The notes beneath the pieces are model-generated. The model had not been told where the DNA came from. It worked only from the letters and a program-made list of their open reading frames with translations, and did not search any database. From DT-110 sp964342305 (GTDB lineage Bacteria; Bacteroidota; Bacteroidia; Chitinophagales; Saprospiraceae), in NCBI GenBank assembly GCA_964342305.1, contig CAYFGK010000005.1:1-64000 (forward strand): a DNA stretch of 64,000 bases, written 5' to 3'. Below are positions 17,867 through 26,803 of this stretch, one piece after another. Position 1 is the stretch's first letter, and the number at the start of each line of letters is the position of its first letter. The translations under genes were made by a program, and so were the position numbers.

Positions 17867-17951
17867 TTCAACCAACGGCTGGCATTCTTCAACCACTGGT
17901 CAGAAACCGGGCAGAGAACCATTCATTGAAAAAATCGTACCGTTGGTTGAA
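17867..17951. promoter_or_regulatory. candidate LytTR operator, three motif copies
   Basis: TTCAACCAACGG at 17867-17878, TTCAACCACTGG at 17888-17899 and the inverted CCGTTGGTTGAA at 17940-17951. The two direct copies start 21 bp apart, two helical turns, which is the usual spacing of paired LytTR-domain sites. They sit between a lipoprotein gene and the lytS-lytTR genes, which are read away from each other. Confidence 0.5.
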
Positions 17952-18028
17952 GCTATAGGAGGGCTCTCTTTGGAACGGTTTATTTTAGGAGAGGTTACTT
18001 CTTTTTTAGTCAACAGCGGAAACAACGC

Positions 18029-19072
18029 ATGTCCATCATCACCATACAAGGCAATAAGCGATTGGAGGCAGGATTGCACCTGGCCATCTGGGGCTTTTTT
18101 CTCCTGGTTCATGCCCTCATCTTTGCCCAGTTCCTGCGTTTTGACCTGAGCCTGCTGCGCAGCCTGGTGAATGTGCTGCCCATGGCCGGTATCTTTTACG
18201 CTAATACCTGGCTGGTAGACCGGTTTGTGGAGCGTCGGCAGTACGGAGCCTTCCTGGTATCTGTGCTGGTTATTTTCGCTGCCGCGACGCTGTTGCGTGC
18301 ACAGGTTAACGGCTTGTTTCCCGACATCCGGGAAGAGATGGTGCTCATGAACCACGACAAAAGCTGGTTGCTGGGAGCACTTTTTACCAACCTGGTGGTG
18401 CTGATCATTGGTATATTTTACCAGATGCTGTACAACCGTTACCGCACCGAAAAGCGTAACCTTGCCATCATTACACAACAACGGGAAGCTCAGCTTCAGG
18501 CCCTGCGGGCGCAGATTAATCCACACTTCCTCTTCAACACGCTGAACAACATATACTCCCTGGCCGTCGTGCGTTCAGATAAAACCGCGCCCATGGTGCT
18601 GAAGCTTTCCAGCTTATTACGGTACGTGATCTATGATGGGCGCAACGAACGCGTATCCATTGAGCGGGAAGCCGAACAGATCTCCGAATTTATTGAGCTC
18701 TTTCAAATGCGTAGTGAGGAGCTGCCGGATATTCGCTTTCGCAAAAAAGGCATTGCCCCCGAGCAGCTGATCGAACCTATGATTCTCATACCCATCGTCG
18801 AAAATTGCTTTAAGCACTGCGACTTCGACAGTAACCCCGAAGCGTACATTCAGATCGATCTGGAGGTTAATGCCGACTCCGTTGTTTTTAAAACGGAAAA
18901 CACCTGGAACCCTGACAACGAACAAAAGGATACCGTAGGCGGTGTAGGTCTGTCCAACATTCGCAAGCGGCTGGAGCTGAAATACCCGGGTACTTATTCG
19001 ATTGACATCCGGTCGAACGATAACCTTTTCTTTGTTCACCTGAAACTACCATACCACCATGACTTCGATTAA
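18029..19072 (+). CDS. LytS-type sensor histidine kinase
   Basis: A 347-residue membrane kinase. Four hydrophobic segments lie in the first about 135 residues, followed by a coiled-coil linker and a His_kinase domain (PF06580) with QALRAQINPHFLFNTLNNIYSL, phospho-acceptor His166. The ATPase part shows IVENCFKHC (N box) and VGGVGLSNIRKRLELKYPG (G box). It partners with the LytTR regulator, whose gene overlaps its 3' end by 14 bp. No extracellular sensing domain is evident, so the signal is probably membrane-associated. A copy of the hairpin word at 18735-18748 encodes RFRKKG. Confidence 0.93.
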   Translation: MSIITIQGNKRLEAGLHLAIWGFFLLVHALIFAQFLRFDLSLLRSLVNVLPMAGIFYANTWLVDRFVERRQYGAFLVSVLVIFAAATLLRAQVNGLFPDIREEMVLMNHDKSWLLGALFTNLVVLIIGIFYQMLYNRYRTEKRNLAIITQQREAQLQALRAQINPHFLFNTLNNIYSLAVVRSDKTAPMVLKLSSLLRYVIYDGRNERVSIEREAEQISEFIELFQMRSEELPDIRFRKKGIAPEQLIEPMILIPIVENCFKHCDFDSNPEAYIQIDLEVNADSVVFKTENTWNPDNEQKDTVGGVGLSNIRKRLELKYPGTYSIDIRSNDNLFFVHLKLPYHHDFD

Positions 19073-19772
19073 AACGCTGCTGGTCGATGACGAATACCTG
19101 GCCCTTAACCTGTTGGAGGAATTCAGTCGCCAGGTACCCGAACTGTCCATTCTGGAAAAGGTTAAATCACCCATGCGGGCCCTGGAAATACTGCAGCAAC
19201 AATCGGTCGATCTGTTGTTCCTGGATATCCAAATGCCATCGCTGGCAGGACATCAACTGCTGAAAGTACTACCCCATCCGCCGGTCACCGTTTTCACCAC
19301 CGCCTACAGTGAATACGCCCACGAAGCTTTTGAACTGCACGCAGTGGATTACCTGCTGAAGCCCTTCTCTTTTGAGCGCTTCCTGCAGGCGGTGCACAAG
19401 GCGAAGCAGCAACTTTTTTTGCGAAAGCAAAGTACCCAACTAATCGTACCGACCAATAGTCGTGACTACTTCAGCATTAAGGTAGATGGAAAGATCGTCA
19501 AGGTATATTTCCGGGATATTCGGTACATCGAAGGACTCAAGGAATACGTGCGTATCGTGTGTTCCAATGCCCGACACGTAACCCTGGAAAGCCTGAAGAA
19601 CCTGGAAGAGCTTTTACCCGAAGACAACTTTATCCGGGTGCATAAATCCTTCATCGTGGCCAAAGACAAGGTGGACAGCCTGAACGGCAATTTACTGGAG
19701 GTTGGTGATCAACAGATCCCCATCAGCCGCAGTCGGCGGGAGGAGGTGATCGACTGGATCTTCTACCAGTAA
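19059..19772 (+). CDS. LytTR-family response regulator
   Basis: A 237-residue protein. The receiver domain (about 1-120) has VDDEYLAL, phospho-acceptor Asp56 in LLFLDIQMP, TAYSEYAHEAF and the conserved Lys in DYLLKPFSF. The LytTR DNA-binding domain (about 140-237) carries IRYIEGLKEYVRIV and FIRVHKSFIVAKDKVDSLNGN. It overlaps the kinase gene by 14 bp and the converging flippase gene by 10 bp. It probably acts on the direct repeats at 17867-17899, controlling its own operon and the divergent lipoprotein. The hairpin word at 19415-19428 encodes FLRKQ in the linker between the domains. Confidence 0.95.
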   Translation: MTSIKTLLVDDEYLALNLLEEFSRQVPELSILEKVKSPMRALEILQQQSVDLLFLDIQMPSLAGHQLLKVLPHPPVTVFTTAYSEYAHEAFELHAVDYLLKPFSFERFLQAVHKAKQQLFLRKQSTQLIVPTNSRDYFSIKVDGKIVKVYFRDIRYIEGLKEYVRIVCSNARHVTLESLKNLEELLPEDNFIRVHKSFIVAKDKVDSLNGNLLEVGDQQIPISRSRREEVIDWIFYQ

Positions 19773-21097
19773 TTCATCTGCCATACATACACTGCCCACA
19801 GGGCCAGGGTATAGCCCATCCACCAGCGCAGGTCAACGTACTTGCGCACCCCGATACCGTGCTTACGGTAGAGGTACCCACAGATCAGCAGCTTTTCGAG
19901 CGAAAAGGCAATGACGGTCGCCAGGGCCACCCCGGTCAGGCCCAGCCAGGCGATCAGCAGAAAACTGGCCCCGATATTGACCAACAATTCAATGACGGAG
20001 ATCCACAGCACTACGGTATTATCCTTGAGTCCCACCAGTACGGTACGGGAGAAGATCAGTCGGCTGAAAATAATGAGCAGGTAGGTATTGAATACCGGTA
20101 CGCTTTCCATGAAATCGGCATTGAACACGATGGGAAAGAACCAGGTACTGGTAGCCAGCAATACAATGGAAAGTGGAAACAGGAGGTGGAACAGCTTGCG
20201 GGATTTAACGCGAATGTCCGTGAGGGCTTTGTCCAGGTTATCGCGTACTTCCGGCAGCATGGCGGTACCGAATGCATGTGCCAGCGCCAGGGCCAGTGGC
20301 AACTCCCGGGCACCGTAGCGGAAGATAGCGAAGGTGCGCTCGTCGCCATCGTACCAATAGTTGACCAGCCAGTTGTCGAAGGTCTGCATTAGGCCGCCCA
20401 GCAAAGCGTAGCCCATCAGTGGCAAGCTGAGGATCAGCCAGGGCCGGACCAGATCCCACCGCACTTGAGCTTTGCTTTTTTGCGAAAGCAAAACCAGCAT
20501 CCAGGAATGCTTGATCAATGCCAGAATTACCAGTCCGATGAAGCTGTATCGGAAATCCCAACCGGCAAAGACCGGGATAAGCATAGCTGCAAGGTGTCCG
20601 CCGAAAGAGAAAAAACCGAACTGAAAGATGCGTTTTGGCTTACCAAGCAGGAGGTAGATATTCTCCACCAGGTAGGTCGGCATATTAAACAGCATATAGA
20701 CCAGGTACAGGGTAAAGAAAGGCAGTGCTCCCTTTCCGGTAAACAGCATCAGGGCCGGTTGCCGGAAGCCCAGTAACACCAAAAAGAAAAACAGGCTAAT
20801 CCCTCCAAACACCAGATAAGCGTTGAAGAGGTACACCCGCCGATCTGCCTCCGAACCATCGCTATAGGTAGTAAGCAACCCCTGGATCAAGCCGGAGACC
20901 CAAAAAAAGCTCACCGCATAACCGATATACAACAGTTGCTCATAGTTGCCGATAGCTGCGGTGGGCAGGTACGATTTGGCCAGGAGTATGGCCGTCAAAA
21001 TAGTCGCCCCCTGTCGCATCAGGTGGAAAGCCTGCAGGGCCTTCACGTTGGTGAGCTGCAACAGGGGGCGCAACCATTTTTGGAGGGTGTTCAGCAA
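19763..21097 (-). CDS. polysaccharide biosynthesis flippase, MATE/MOP type
   Basis: A 444-residue protein with 12-14 hydrophobic segments and no large soluble domain. It starts MLNTLQKWLRPLLQLTNVKALQAFHLMRQGATILTAILLA and has the GLTGVALATVIAFSLEKLL motif in its last quarter, as in oligosaccharide flippases of the MOP superfamily (PF13440/PF01943). Its likely role is export of lipid-linked sugars. It lies 9 bp after a saccharopine dehydrogenase-like gene on the same strand, and the hairpin word at 20476-20489 encodes LLSQKSKA. Its 3' end overlaps the LytTR gene. Confidence 0.8.
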   Translation of the reverse strand: MLNTLQKWLRPLLQLTNVKALQAFHLMRQGATILTAILLAKSYLPTAAIGNYEQLLYIGYAVSFFWVSGLIQGLLTTYSDGSEADRRVYLFNAYLVFGGISLFFFLVLLGFRQPALMLFTGKGALPFFTLYLVYMLFNMPTYLVENIYLLLGKPKRIFQFGFFSFGGHLAAMLIPVFAGWDFRYSFIGLVILALIKHSWMLVLLSQKSKAQVRWDLVRPWLILSLPLMGYALLGGLMQTFDNWLVNYWYDGDERTFAIFRYGARELPLALALAHAFGTAMLPEVRDNLDKALTDIRVKSRKLFHLLFPLSIVLLATSTWFFPIVFNADFMESVPVFNTYLLIIFSRLIFSRTVLVGLKDNTVVLWISVIELLVNIGASFLLIAWLGLTGVALATVIAFSLEKLLICGYLYRKHGIGVRKYVDLRWWMGYTLALWAVYVWQMNYW

Positions 21098-21106
21098 GTA
21101 GTAAGC

Positions 21107-22441
21107 TTAAAGGTTGGTTTCGGTTTCCCGAAAAACAATACCGTGTTCCTGAAGTTCATCCAGGATAGGTCCATAGACTTCTCCCAGCACGGGAATGTGT
21201 ACGCCACGGGCCGATATTTTTTTCTCCATCAGCAACCGGACCAGGATCCCCAGTGGTAGTCCCACCGTCTTAGCCATGGCGGTCTGATCGGCATTGCTAC
21301 CCTTGAGTTGCATGGTGGATTGCACCAGCTTTTTCTGGCCGTGCAATACGTATTCAAATTCGTGGTGCATGATGATCATATCCTTATCATCGGGCTGAAG
21401 TTCCCACTTTTCGCGCAGCAGTTGCTCCAGGATCAGCGCCGGGGTAGCATTTGGCAGCCGTATCTTACGTTTGCGGAACAGTCCCAGCCATTCCAGTTTT
21501 TCGATAATGGCCGATTCGACTTCAATGCCCAGCAGGTTGGCTACCCGCTCCTTGACAGAAGTGCCGGGAACAGAGCCCACATAGGCATCTAGCAACTCGT
21601 GGTAACTGAGTTTTGCAGAATCGAGGATGGGGAAATCCGCATCGGTCAGACCAATTCGGACCAGGGCCTGCCACGCATCGCAAAAGCCGACGTGGCGCAG
21701 GGTGCCCCGCAGAATATTGGGAATACCATCCAGCCCGTAAACTTCCCGGTAAAGAAGCGAATCCCGATTCGGGTACATTTCGTATTTACCCAGTCCGGGG
21801 ATATCCACTACTGAGTGTGACTTGAAAAGTCGCTGGTAGGGGATATAGCGGAATTTACCGTTTTCGAGATACTGTGCGGTACCCTGTCCGGCCAGGACTA
21901 CATTACGGGGATTCCAGGTAAATTTATAATGCCAGGGGTTGTTATCGCTTTCGGGAGCTACGAGGCCACCGGTGTAGGAGCGGAAAGACAGTAATTTGCC
22001 ACCCTTCTTTTTGATATCATCGATCACCCGCATGGCCGACATATGATCGATACCGGGATCAAGCCCCATCTCTCCCATAAAGATCAGCTCCCGGTTACGG
22101 GCTTCGTCGCCCAGCCGATACATTTCCTGAGAGACATACGAGGCCGTAACCAGGTGTTTTTTTAGCTTTATACAATCGTGTGCGACTTCCAGGTGCAGAT
22201 GAGCAGGAAGGAGGGAAACGACCAGATCGGCCTTGGCGATCAAATCTTTGCGGTCATTATTCTTCAGTACATCCAGCCAGACTGCCAATCCCTGGGGGTG
22301 CCCTTTAACCCGGCGCTGGGCTTTTTCGAGATCTGTATCGGCAACGGTAACGAACCATCCCCGGTCACGTGCTTTGGACAGTACATAATCGATGAGCGAA
22401 GAAGACGATAGGCCTGCTCCAATAATCAGGATATTGTTCAT
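21107..22441 (-). CDS. saccharopine dehydrogenase-family oxidoreductase
   Basis: A 444-residue protein. The N-terminal Rossmann nucleotide-binding motif is NNILIIGAGLSSSSLIDYVL, with an acidic ADTDLEKA after strand 2. VVSLLPAHLHLEVA, VTASYVSQEM and GEMGLDPGIDHMSAMRVID match the saccharopine dehydrogenase (glutamate-forming) family, as does the C-terminal lobe (GTLRHVGFCDAW, ...SNADQTAMAKTVGLPLG). It could catalyse a lysine-degradation step, but the neighbours (a flippase and cytidine deaminase) give no lysine context, so the substrate is open. It is transcribed divergently from the cytidine deaminase gene. Confidence 0.88.
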   Translation of the reverse strand: MNNILIIGAGLSSSSLIDYVLSKARDRGWFVTVADTDLEKAQRRVKGHPQGLAVWLDVLKNNDRKDLIAKADLVVSLLPAHLHLEVAHDCIKLKKHLVTASYVSQEMYRLGDEARNRELIFMGEMGLDPGIDHMSAMRVIDDIKKKGGKLLSFRSYTGGLVAPESDNNPWHYKFTWNPRNVVLAGQGTAQYLENGKFRYIPYQRLFKSHSVVDIPGLGKYEMYPNRDSLLYREVYGLDGIPNILRGTLRHVGFCDAWQALVRIGLTDADFPILDSAKLSYHELLDAYVGSVPGTSVKERVANLLGIEVESAIIEKLEWLGLFRKRKIRLPNATPALILEQLLREKWELQPDDKDMIIMHHEFEYVLHGQKKLVQSTMQLKGSNADQTAMAKTVGLPLGILVRLLMEKKISARGVHIPVLGEVYGPILDELQEHGIVFRETETNL

Positions 22442-22515
22442 TGATTGGTTTTGTTTTGTTCACACGGTTTATTTGGATATGGCCTAAATGCAAAGGCTCC
22501 CAACGCTAGAAACGT

Positions 22516-22977
22516 ATGCAGGAAAAGACAATAAACAGTACTTACCGAGAGTATTCCGACATCGGGGCCTTACCGCCGCAATATAGCAAACTGCTCGTTC
22601 GCGCGAAAGATTGTCTGGCCGATTCTTGGTCGCCCTATTCCGACTTCAAAGTAGGCGCCGCCGTCCTGCTCGACAACGGAAAAGTGCTCACCGGTGCCAA
22701 CCAGGAGAACGCGGCATTCCCAATGTGCCTGTGTGCCGAGCGGGTAGCTTTGGGGGCTGCTGCCAGTCAGTTCCCGGGGATACCTCCGGTCGGCATGGCC
22801 ATTACGACGGCTAAGGGTGCGGAGCCCGCCGCCCCCTGCGGTGCCTGCCGGCAGGTGCTGGCCGAACACGAATATCGATTTAAGCAGCCCATTACCCTAA
22901 TTCTCCAAGCCCAAAGCGGTTTGATCTACGTATTCGATTCGGTGAAACCGCTGTTACCTTTTTCCTTCCACCTTTAG
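22516..22977 (+). CDS. cdd: cytidine deaminase
   Basis: A 153-residue homotetrameric-type deaminase of the usual length. It contains LTGANQENAAFPMCLCAERVALGAA, with zinc ligand Cys73 and catalytic Glu75 in CAE, and PCGACRQVLAEH with Cys108 and Cys111. It hydrolyses cytidine and deoxycytidine to uridine and deoxyuridine in pyrimidine salvage. An SLC13-type permease gene follows after a hairpin terminator, so it is likely monocistronic. Confidence 0.96.
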   Translation: MQEKTINSTYREYSDIGALPPQYSKLLVRAKDCLADSWSPYSDFKVGAAVLLDNGKVLTGANQENAAFPMCLCAERVALGAAASQFPGIPPVGMAITTAKGAEPAAPCGACRQVLAEHEYRFKQPITLILQAQSGLIYVFDSVKPLLPFSFHL

Positions 22978-23039
22978 AACAGGTTTGAGGTTTGAGGTTT
23001 GGGGTTTGAGGTTAGGTTAGAGGTTACCTCAAACCTGTT
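22978..23039 (+). terminator. long hairpin after cdd, built of GGTTTGAG words
   Basis: AACAGGTTTGAGGT (22978-22991) pairs perfectly over 14 bp with ACCTCAAACCTGTT (23026-23039). The 34-base loop is made of GGTTTGAG/GGTTAG word repeats. It starts directly after the cdd stop. The T-run is short, and the promoter of the next gene begins 4 bp later. Confidence 0.65.
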
Positions 23040-23042
23040 TCG

Positions 23043-23050
23043 TACATTTG
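23043..23050 (+). promoter_or_regulatory. Bacteroidota -7 promoter element
   Basis: TACATTTG is a perfect match to TAnnTTTG, 22 bp before the chosen ATG at 23072. Transcription would start near 23057, which excludes the upstream in-frame ATG at 23048. A good -33 TTG is not obvious. Confidence 0.55.
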
Positions 23051-23071
23051 CGCTTGCACCCAACCGCCCCT

Positions 23072-24859
23072 ATGGACGCATACATAACGATTGGTGTAAT
23101 CCTGATGACGGTGATCCTGTTTATCACCGAAAAACTGTCGGTCGATCTCGTGGCTATGCTGGCGATGATTATCCTGGTAGTGACGGGCGTGATCAGTCCG
23201 GAGGATGGTGTTGCCGGTTTCAGCAATAAGGCCACTATCACGGTGGCATTTATGTTTGTCTTGTCGGCGGCCCTGTTAAAAACCGGGGCACTGCAAAACC
23301 TCGCCTTTTCGGTAGGCAAAATGTTTAAGCGACGGTATGCGCTGGGAGTGGCCACCATGATGGGGGTCATTGCCATTATTTCGGCCTTTGTGAACAACAC
23401 GCCGGTAGTGGCAGTGTTTATTCCGGTGGTGATACAGATAGCCTTTTCCTCGGGCCACGCCCCCGAGAAGATGCTCATCCCACTTTCCTATGCCTCCATT
23501 ATGGGTGGTATGTGTACCGTGATCGGCACCTCCACCAACCTGCTGGTGAGTGGCATTGCCGAGAGTTATGGACTAGAGCCTTTCACTCTTTTTGAATTGA
23601 CGGCACTGGGGGTAAGCCTGTCCCTGGCCGGCATGATCTACATGTTTTTTGTCGGCAACCGCTTATTGCCATCGGACCGTCGGCCCGACAACCTACAGGA
23701 GGGCTTTCAACTTCGCGACTACATTTCGGAGATCAAACTGCTGGAGGGGAATGAATCAGTGGGCGCCCGTATCATGGACTCCCCCCTGGTGAGGGATCTC
23801 AACCTCGACATCCTTGAAATACGACGCAATGGCCTGACTTTCAACCTGCCCCAGGGAGATTTTGTGCTGCAGGCCGATGATGTTCTGAAGGTGCGCAGTG
23901 ATATTCAAAAGATCAAGTCCCTGAAGGAGCGCGTCAAGGTAATCGATGATGATGCCCTGCAGGTTGGCCGGAATCACTTACGTGAAAAAAACGCCTCCCT
24001 GTTGGAGTTGGTCGTTACCTCCGATTCGCCCTTTATCAATAAGACCCTGCGGGAAATTGACTTCCGCCGCCAGTTCCGGGCTACGGCACTGGCCATTCGC
24101 CACCGTCAGTCGATCGTGCACGAAAAGCTCTACGGTGTTCCATTGCAGGCAGGGGACATCATCCTGGCGGAGGTCAAGACCCACTACATCGCGGAGCTGA
24201 AAAAACGCGAAAACAAGACCAATGCCCCCTTCGTGATCTTGTCCGAAGACCACCTTTCTGACTTCAATCGCCGGCAATTTGCCATTGTGATCACGGTCGC
24301 ATTGGGTATTGTGCTAAGTGCCAGTTTGCAGGTATTGCCCATTATGGTTTCCGTCATTTCCGGAGTATTACTACTGGTCACCTTAGGGGTGATATCCATG
24401 CAGGAGATGTACCGGGCCATTAACTGGAAGATCATTTTTTTGCTGGCCGGCGCACTGAGCCTGGGTAAGGCAATGGCCAATAGCGGCCTCGACCAACAAC
24501 TGGCGGGCATCCTGGTGGACCAGCTCGCCGATTATGGTCCCTGGGTGGTCGTTGCCGGCCTTTACCTGATGACGTCGATCCTTACGGAGCTCATGTCGAA
24601 TAGTGCCACGGCTGCCCTGCTGGCTCCTATTGCCATTGCTACGGCCAATCAACTGGGTATTGATCCGATGCCGCTTTTAGTAGCCGTTACCATTGCTGCC
24701 TCCGCCAGCTTTATGACGCCCATCGGCTACCAGACCAACACCATGGTGTACAGTGCCGGGCGGTATAAATTTCGCGACTTTTTCCGGGTGGGTGTATGGT
24801 TGAATTTGTTGTTGTGGTTGTTGTCCAGTGCGTTGATTCCGGTGTTGTTTCCGTTTTAG
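23072..24859 (+). CDS. SLC13/DASS permease with two TrkA-C domains
   Basis: A 595-residue protein. The N-terminal membrane half has TEKLSVDLVAMLAMIILVVTGVIS and AFVNNTPVVAVFIPVV, typical of the divalent-anion:sodium symporter family. Then come two soluble RCK_C/TrkA-C modules (about residues 205-290 and 310-390) and the C-terminal membrane half with ILTELMSNSATAALLAPIA and FMTPIGYQTNTMVY. The SNSATA motif is the DASS signature. Transported ions may be sulfate, phosphate or dicarboxylates; the TrkA-C insert is found in the bacterial YfbS/SAC1-like branch. It stands alone, after its own promoter. Confidence 0.9.
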   Translation: MDAYITIGVILMTVILFITEKLSVDLVAMLAMIILVVTGVISPEDGVAGFSNKATITVAFMFVLSAALLKTGALQNLAFSVGKMFKRRYALGVATMMGVIAIISAFVNNTPVVAVFIPVVIQIAFSSGHAPEKMLIPLSYASIMGGMCTVIGTSTNLLVSGIAESYGLEPFTLFELTALGVSLSLAGMIYMFFVGNRLLPSDRRPDNLQEGFQLRDYISEIKLLEGNESVGARIMDSPLVRDLNLDILEIRRNGLTFNLPQGDFVLQADDVLKVRSDIQKIKSLKERVKVIDDDALQVGRNHLREKNASLLELVVTSDSPFINKTLREIDFRRQFRATALAIRHRQSIVHEKLYGVPLQAGDIILAEVKTHYIAELKKRENKTNAPFVILSEDHLSDFNRRQFAIVITVALGIVLSASLQVLPIMVSVISGVLLLVTLGVISMQEMYRAINWKIIFLLAGALSLGKAMANSGLDQQLAGILVDQLADYGPWVVVAGLYLMTSILTELMSNSATAALLAPIAIATANQLGIDPMPLLVAVTIAASASFMTPIGYQTNTMVYSAGRYKFRDFFRVGVWLNLLLWLLSSALIPVLFPF

Positions 24860-25169
24860 GATGCCGGTCAATTTCGATCCTCTATGAACCAACGAAGAAG
24901 GACGACCTAACTACCGCAAGGGACCAAGATCGAAGTACAGAAGAAACGAAAAATCATTGATTATTGACCCGCGGCACTACCGAGGTCCTGAAATCAGACA
25001 CTCCATTATGGATTTTAACACAAGGCGCTATCCTGATCCTGACTAAACATTACCAATAATTGAATACCTACCCCTCAAAAGAAAAAAAATCCCATCACCT
25101 TTGTATTCCCAGAAATAGAACCGATTTTCCCACGTGCGACTTTAGACTATTTTCACACCACCGCCACCA
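24860..25169. other. intergenic spacer
   Basis: No gene is seen in these 310 bases. A copy of the repeat ATTATTGACCCGCGGCACTA lies at about 24959-24978 (also found at 10951 and 11571). TTTAGACTATTTTC, about 15-30 bp upstream of the acyltransferase ATG, may be its promoter. Confidence 0.5.
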
Positions 25170-26006
25170 ATGGCCATAAAACTCATTGACCGACTCTATC
25201 TGCCCTCTACCCTATCCTATGCCAACCCGGATGATCCGGCCTGGTTGAAATTTCTTATCGACACCCTCGAAGTGTCAACCGGCCGCAACAAACTCGAACG
25301 AAAATACCGCGACATTCGCGAGCGCAACCCCGCACCGGATGAAGCCTGGACCATGATCCTCGACAGCCTGGAGATCACCCGCCAATACCATACTGATCGC
25401 CTGGCACAAACACCCGCCCAAGGCCCGGTGGTGTTCATTAGTAATCATCCCTTCGGAGTGGTCGACGGGCTGATGCTGGGTGAATTGGTGAATAAAGTAC
25501 GGCCCGAATTCTTTGTTCTGGTCAATGAGGTCCTTACCCGGGAACCTCTGTTCCGTAAGCATCTGCTACCGGTTGATTTTCGGGAGACCCGGGAAGCCAT
25601 GCGTACCAATATCCAAACCCGGCAACTGGCCGTTGAGCGGTTACAAGCAGGTGAGGCTATGGCCATATTCCCCGCCGGCGGCGTAGCCACGGCCAGGTCG
25701 ATTTTCGGCCCCGCCGAAGATCTGGACTGGAAACGCTTTGTTGCCAAACTCATCACCCAATCCCGGGCAACGGTAATGCCCCTGTATTTTCACGGCCAGA
25801 ATAGTCGATTGTTCCAGTGGGCCAGTCAGGTACACGTGAACCTCCGGCTAGGACTGTTGTTACATGAAGTCCGCAATAAGATGGGACGAACCCTCTCCAT
25901 CAGTATCGGCGATCCGATCCACTGGGAGGAAATGGCCCCGTATACCAAACGACAAGAGCTCTTGGACTACCTGCGGCGAAAAACCCTTGAAGTAGGACAG
26001 GAATAA
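25170..26006 (+). CDS. lysophospholipid acyltransferase-family protein
   Basis: A 278-residue member of the PlsC/hemolysin-type acyltransferase superfamily. Seen: VVFISNHPFGVVDGLM (His93 and Asp99 of the catalytic motif, in the NHPFG form), a central FREPLFRKH-like segment (EVLTREPLFRKHLLPVDFR), and AIFPAGGVATAR (167-176) in place of the FPEG motif. It would transfer an acyl group to a lysophospholipid, ornithine lipid or other amphiphile at the membrane. The NHPFG/FPAGG combination is that of the OlsA-like branch, so an ornithine/aminolipid step is possible. A methyltransferase-like gene starts 9 bp after its stop. Confidence 0.86.
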   Translation: MAIKLIDRLYLPSTLSYANPDDPAWLKFLIDTLEVSTGRNKLERKYRDIRERNPAPDEAWTMILDSLEITRQYHTDRLAQTPAQGPVVFISNHPFGVVDGLMLGELVNKVRPEFFVLVNEVLTREPLFRKHLLPVDFRETREAMRTNIQTRQLAVERLQAGEAMAIFPAGGVATARSIFGPAEDLDWKRFVAKLITQSRATVMPLYFHGQNSRLFQWASQVHVNLRLGLLLHEVRNKMGRTLSISIGDPIHWEEMAPYTKRQELLDYLRRKTLEVGQE

Positions 26007-26015
26007 TGGATTAGT

Positions 26016-26750
26016 ATGACAAATAATAATGCACCTTCCCTGGTCACCCAGGTATCGAAAGGTACAGTGCGCCGGTTGCGCAAACTCATCGGCCTGCCTA
26101 TTCGCGAACCCTACATGGTTCAGAGGGAAATCGATCTGCTCATCGAGATCTTACGGCAATTGCAGCCCCAACGGTGCCTCGAATACGGCAGTGGCTATAG
26201 CACTTTATATTTCCCCTCATTGTTGCCCGACGGAGCCACCTGGTTTTCCGTAGAACACCACGAAGCCTGGCATCAACGCATCCGGGAGATGAACACCAAC
26301 CCTCAGGTTACCATTGAATACGCCTCCACGGCTCACCCCGAGGATGGACGCAACGATTACGTACTGCGCCCCCAGGAGCACGGCCCCTTTGATTTTATCC
26401 TGGTCGATGGTGTTAACCGGGAGGCCTGTATTACCATGGCCCACAAACTCCTCAAACCCGACGGACTGTTGGTCGTGCACGACGCAAACCGGCGCCAATA
26501 CCACGGTGCACTGACCCAATTCACCTACCGGCTGGTCATGGAAGATTCACGACGTACGGCCGGTGGTATGGCCTTTGCCTCCCATACCCGGCCCATTGGG
26601 ACTTATTTTCGATTGCGCCACCATGCCCGTTTGTGGCACATACAGGCCATCCTGACCAATATCGGGCGGTTTAAATACCTGCCCGGCCGCAGAGCCAAAC
26701 CATGCCGGGTATTTAGTCCGGGGCAGGACAAAGCGGATTGGCAGGAATGA
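26016..26750 (+). CDS. class I SAM-dependent methyltransferase-like protein
   Basis: A 244-residue protein with a Rossmann-fold core. CLEYGSGYSTLYFPSL carries the glycine-rich motif I, WFSVEHHEAW the acidic end of strand 2, FDFILVDGVNREACITMAHKLL motif IV, and DGLLVVHDANRR the following strand. It resembles Methyltransf_24/class I enzymes or nucleotide-sugar-type transferases that use the same fold. The substrate is unknown. It overlaps the start of the AraC-type open frame, and its tight link to the acyltransferase (9 bp) suggests a lipid or envelope role. Confidence 0.75.
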   Translation: MTNNNAPSLVTQVSKGTVRRLRKLIGLPIREPYMVQREIDLLIEILRQLQPQRCLEYGSGYSTLYFPSLLPDGATWFSVEHHEAWHQRIREMNTNPQVTIEYASTAHPEDGRNDYVLRPQEHGPFDFILVDGVNREACITMAHKLLKPDGLLVVHDANRRQYHGALTQFTYRLVMEDSRRTAGGMAFASHTRPIGTYFRLRHHARLWHIQAILTNIGRFKYLPGRRAKPCRVFSPGQDKADWQE

Positions 26751-26803
26751 TCGGAATGGAAGCTGTTTTCGTATATTTCCCCAGCGGACCGATACGCAGT
26801 TCC

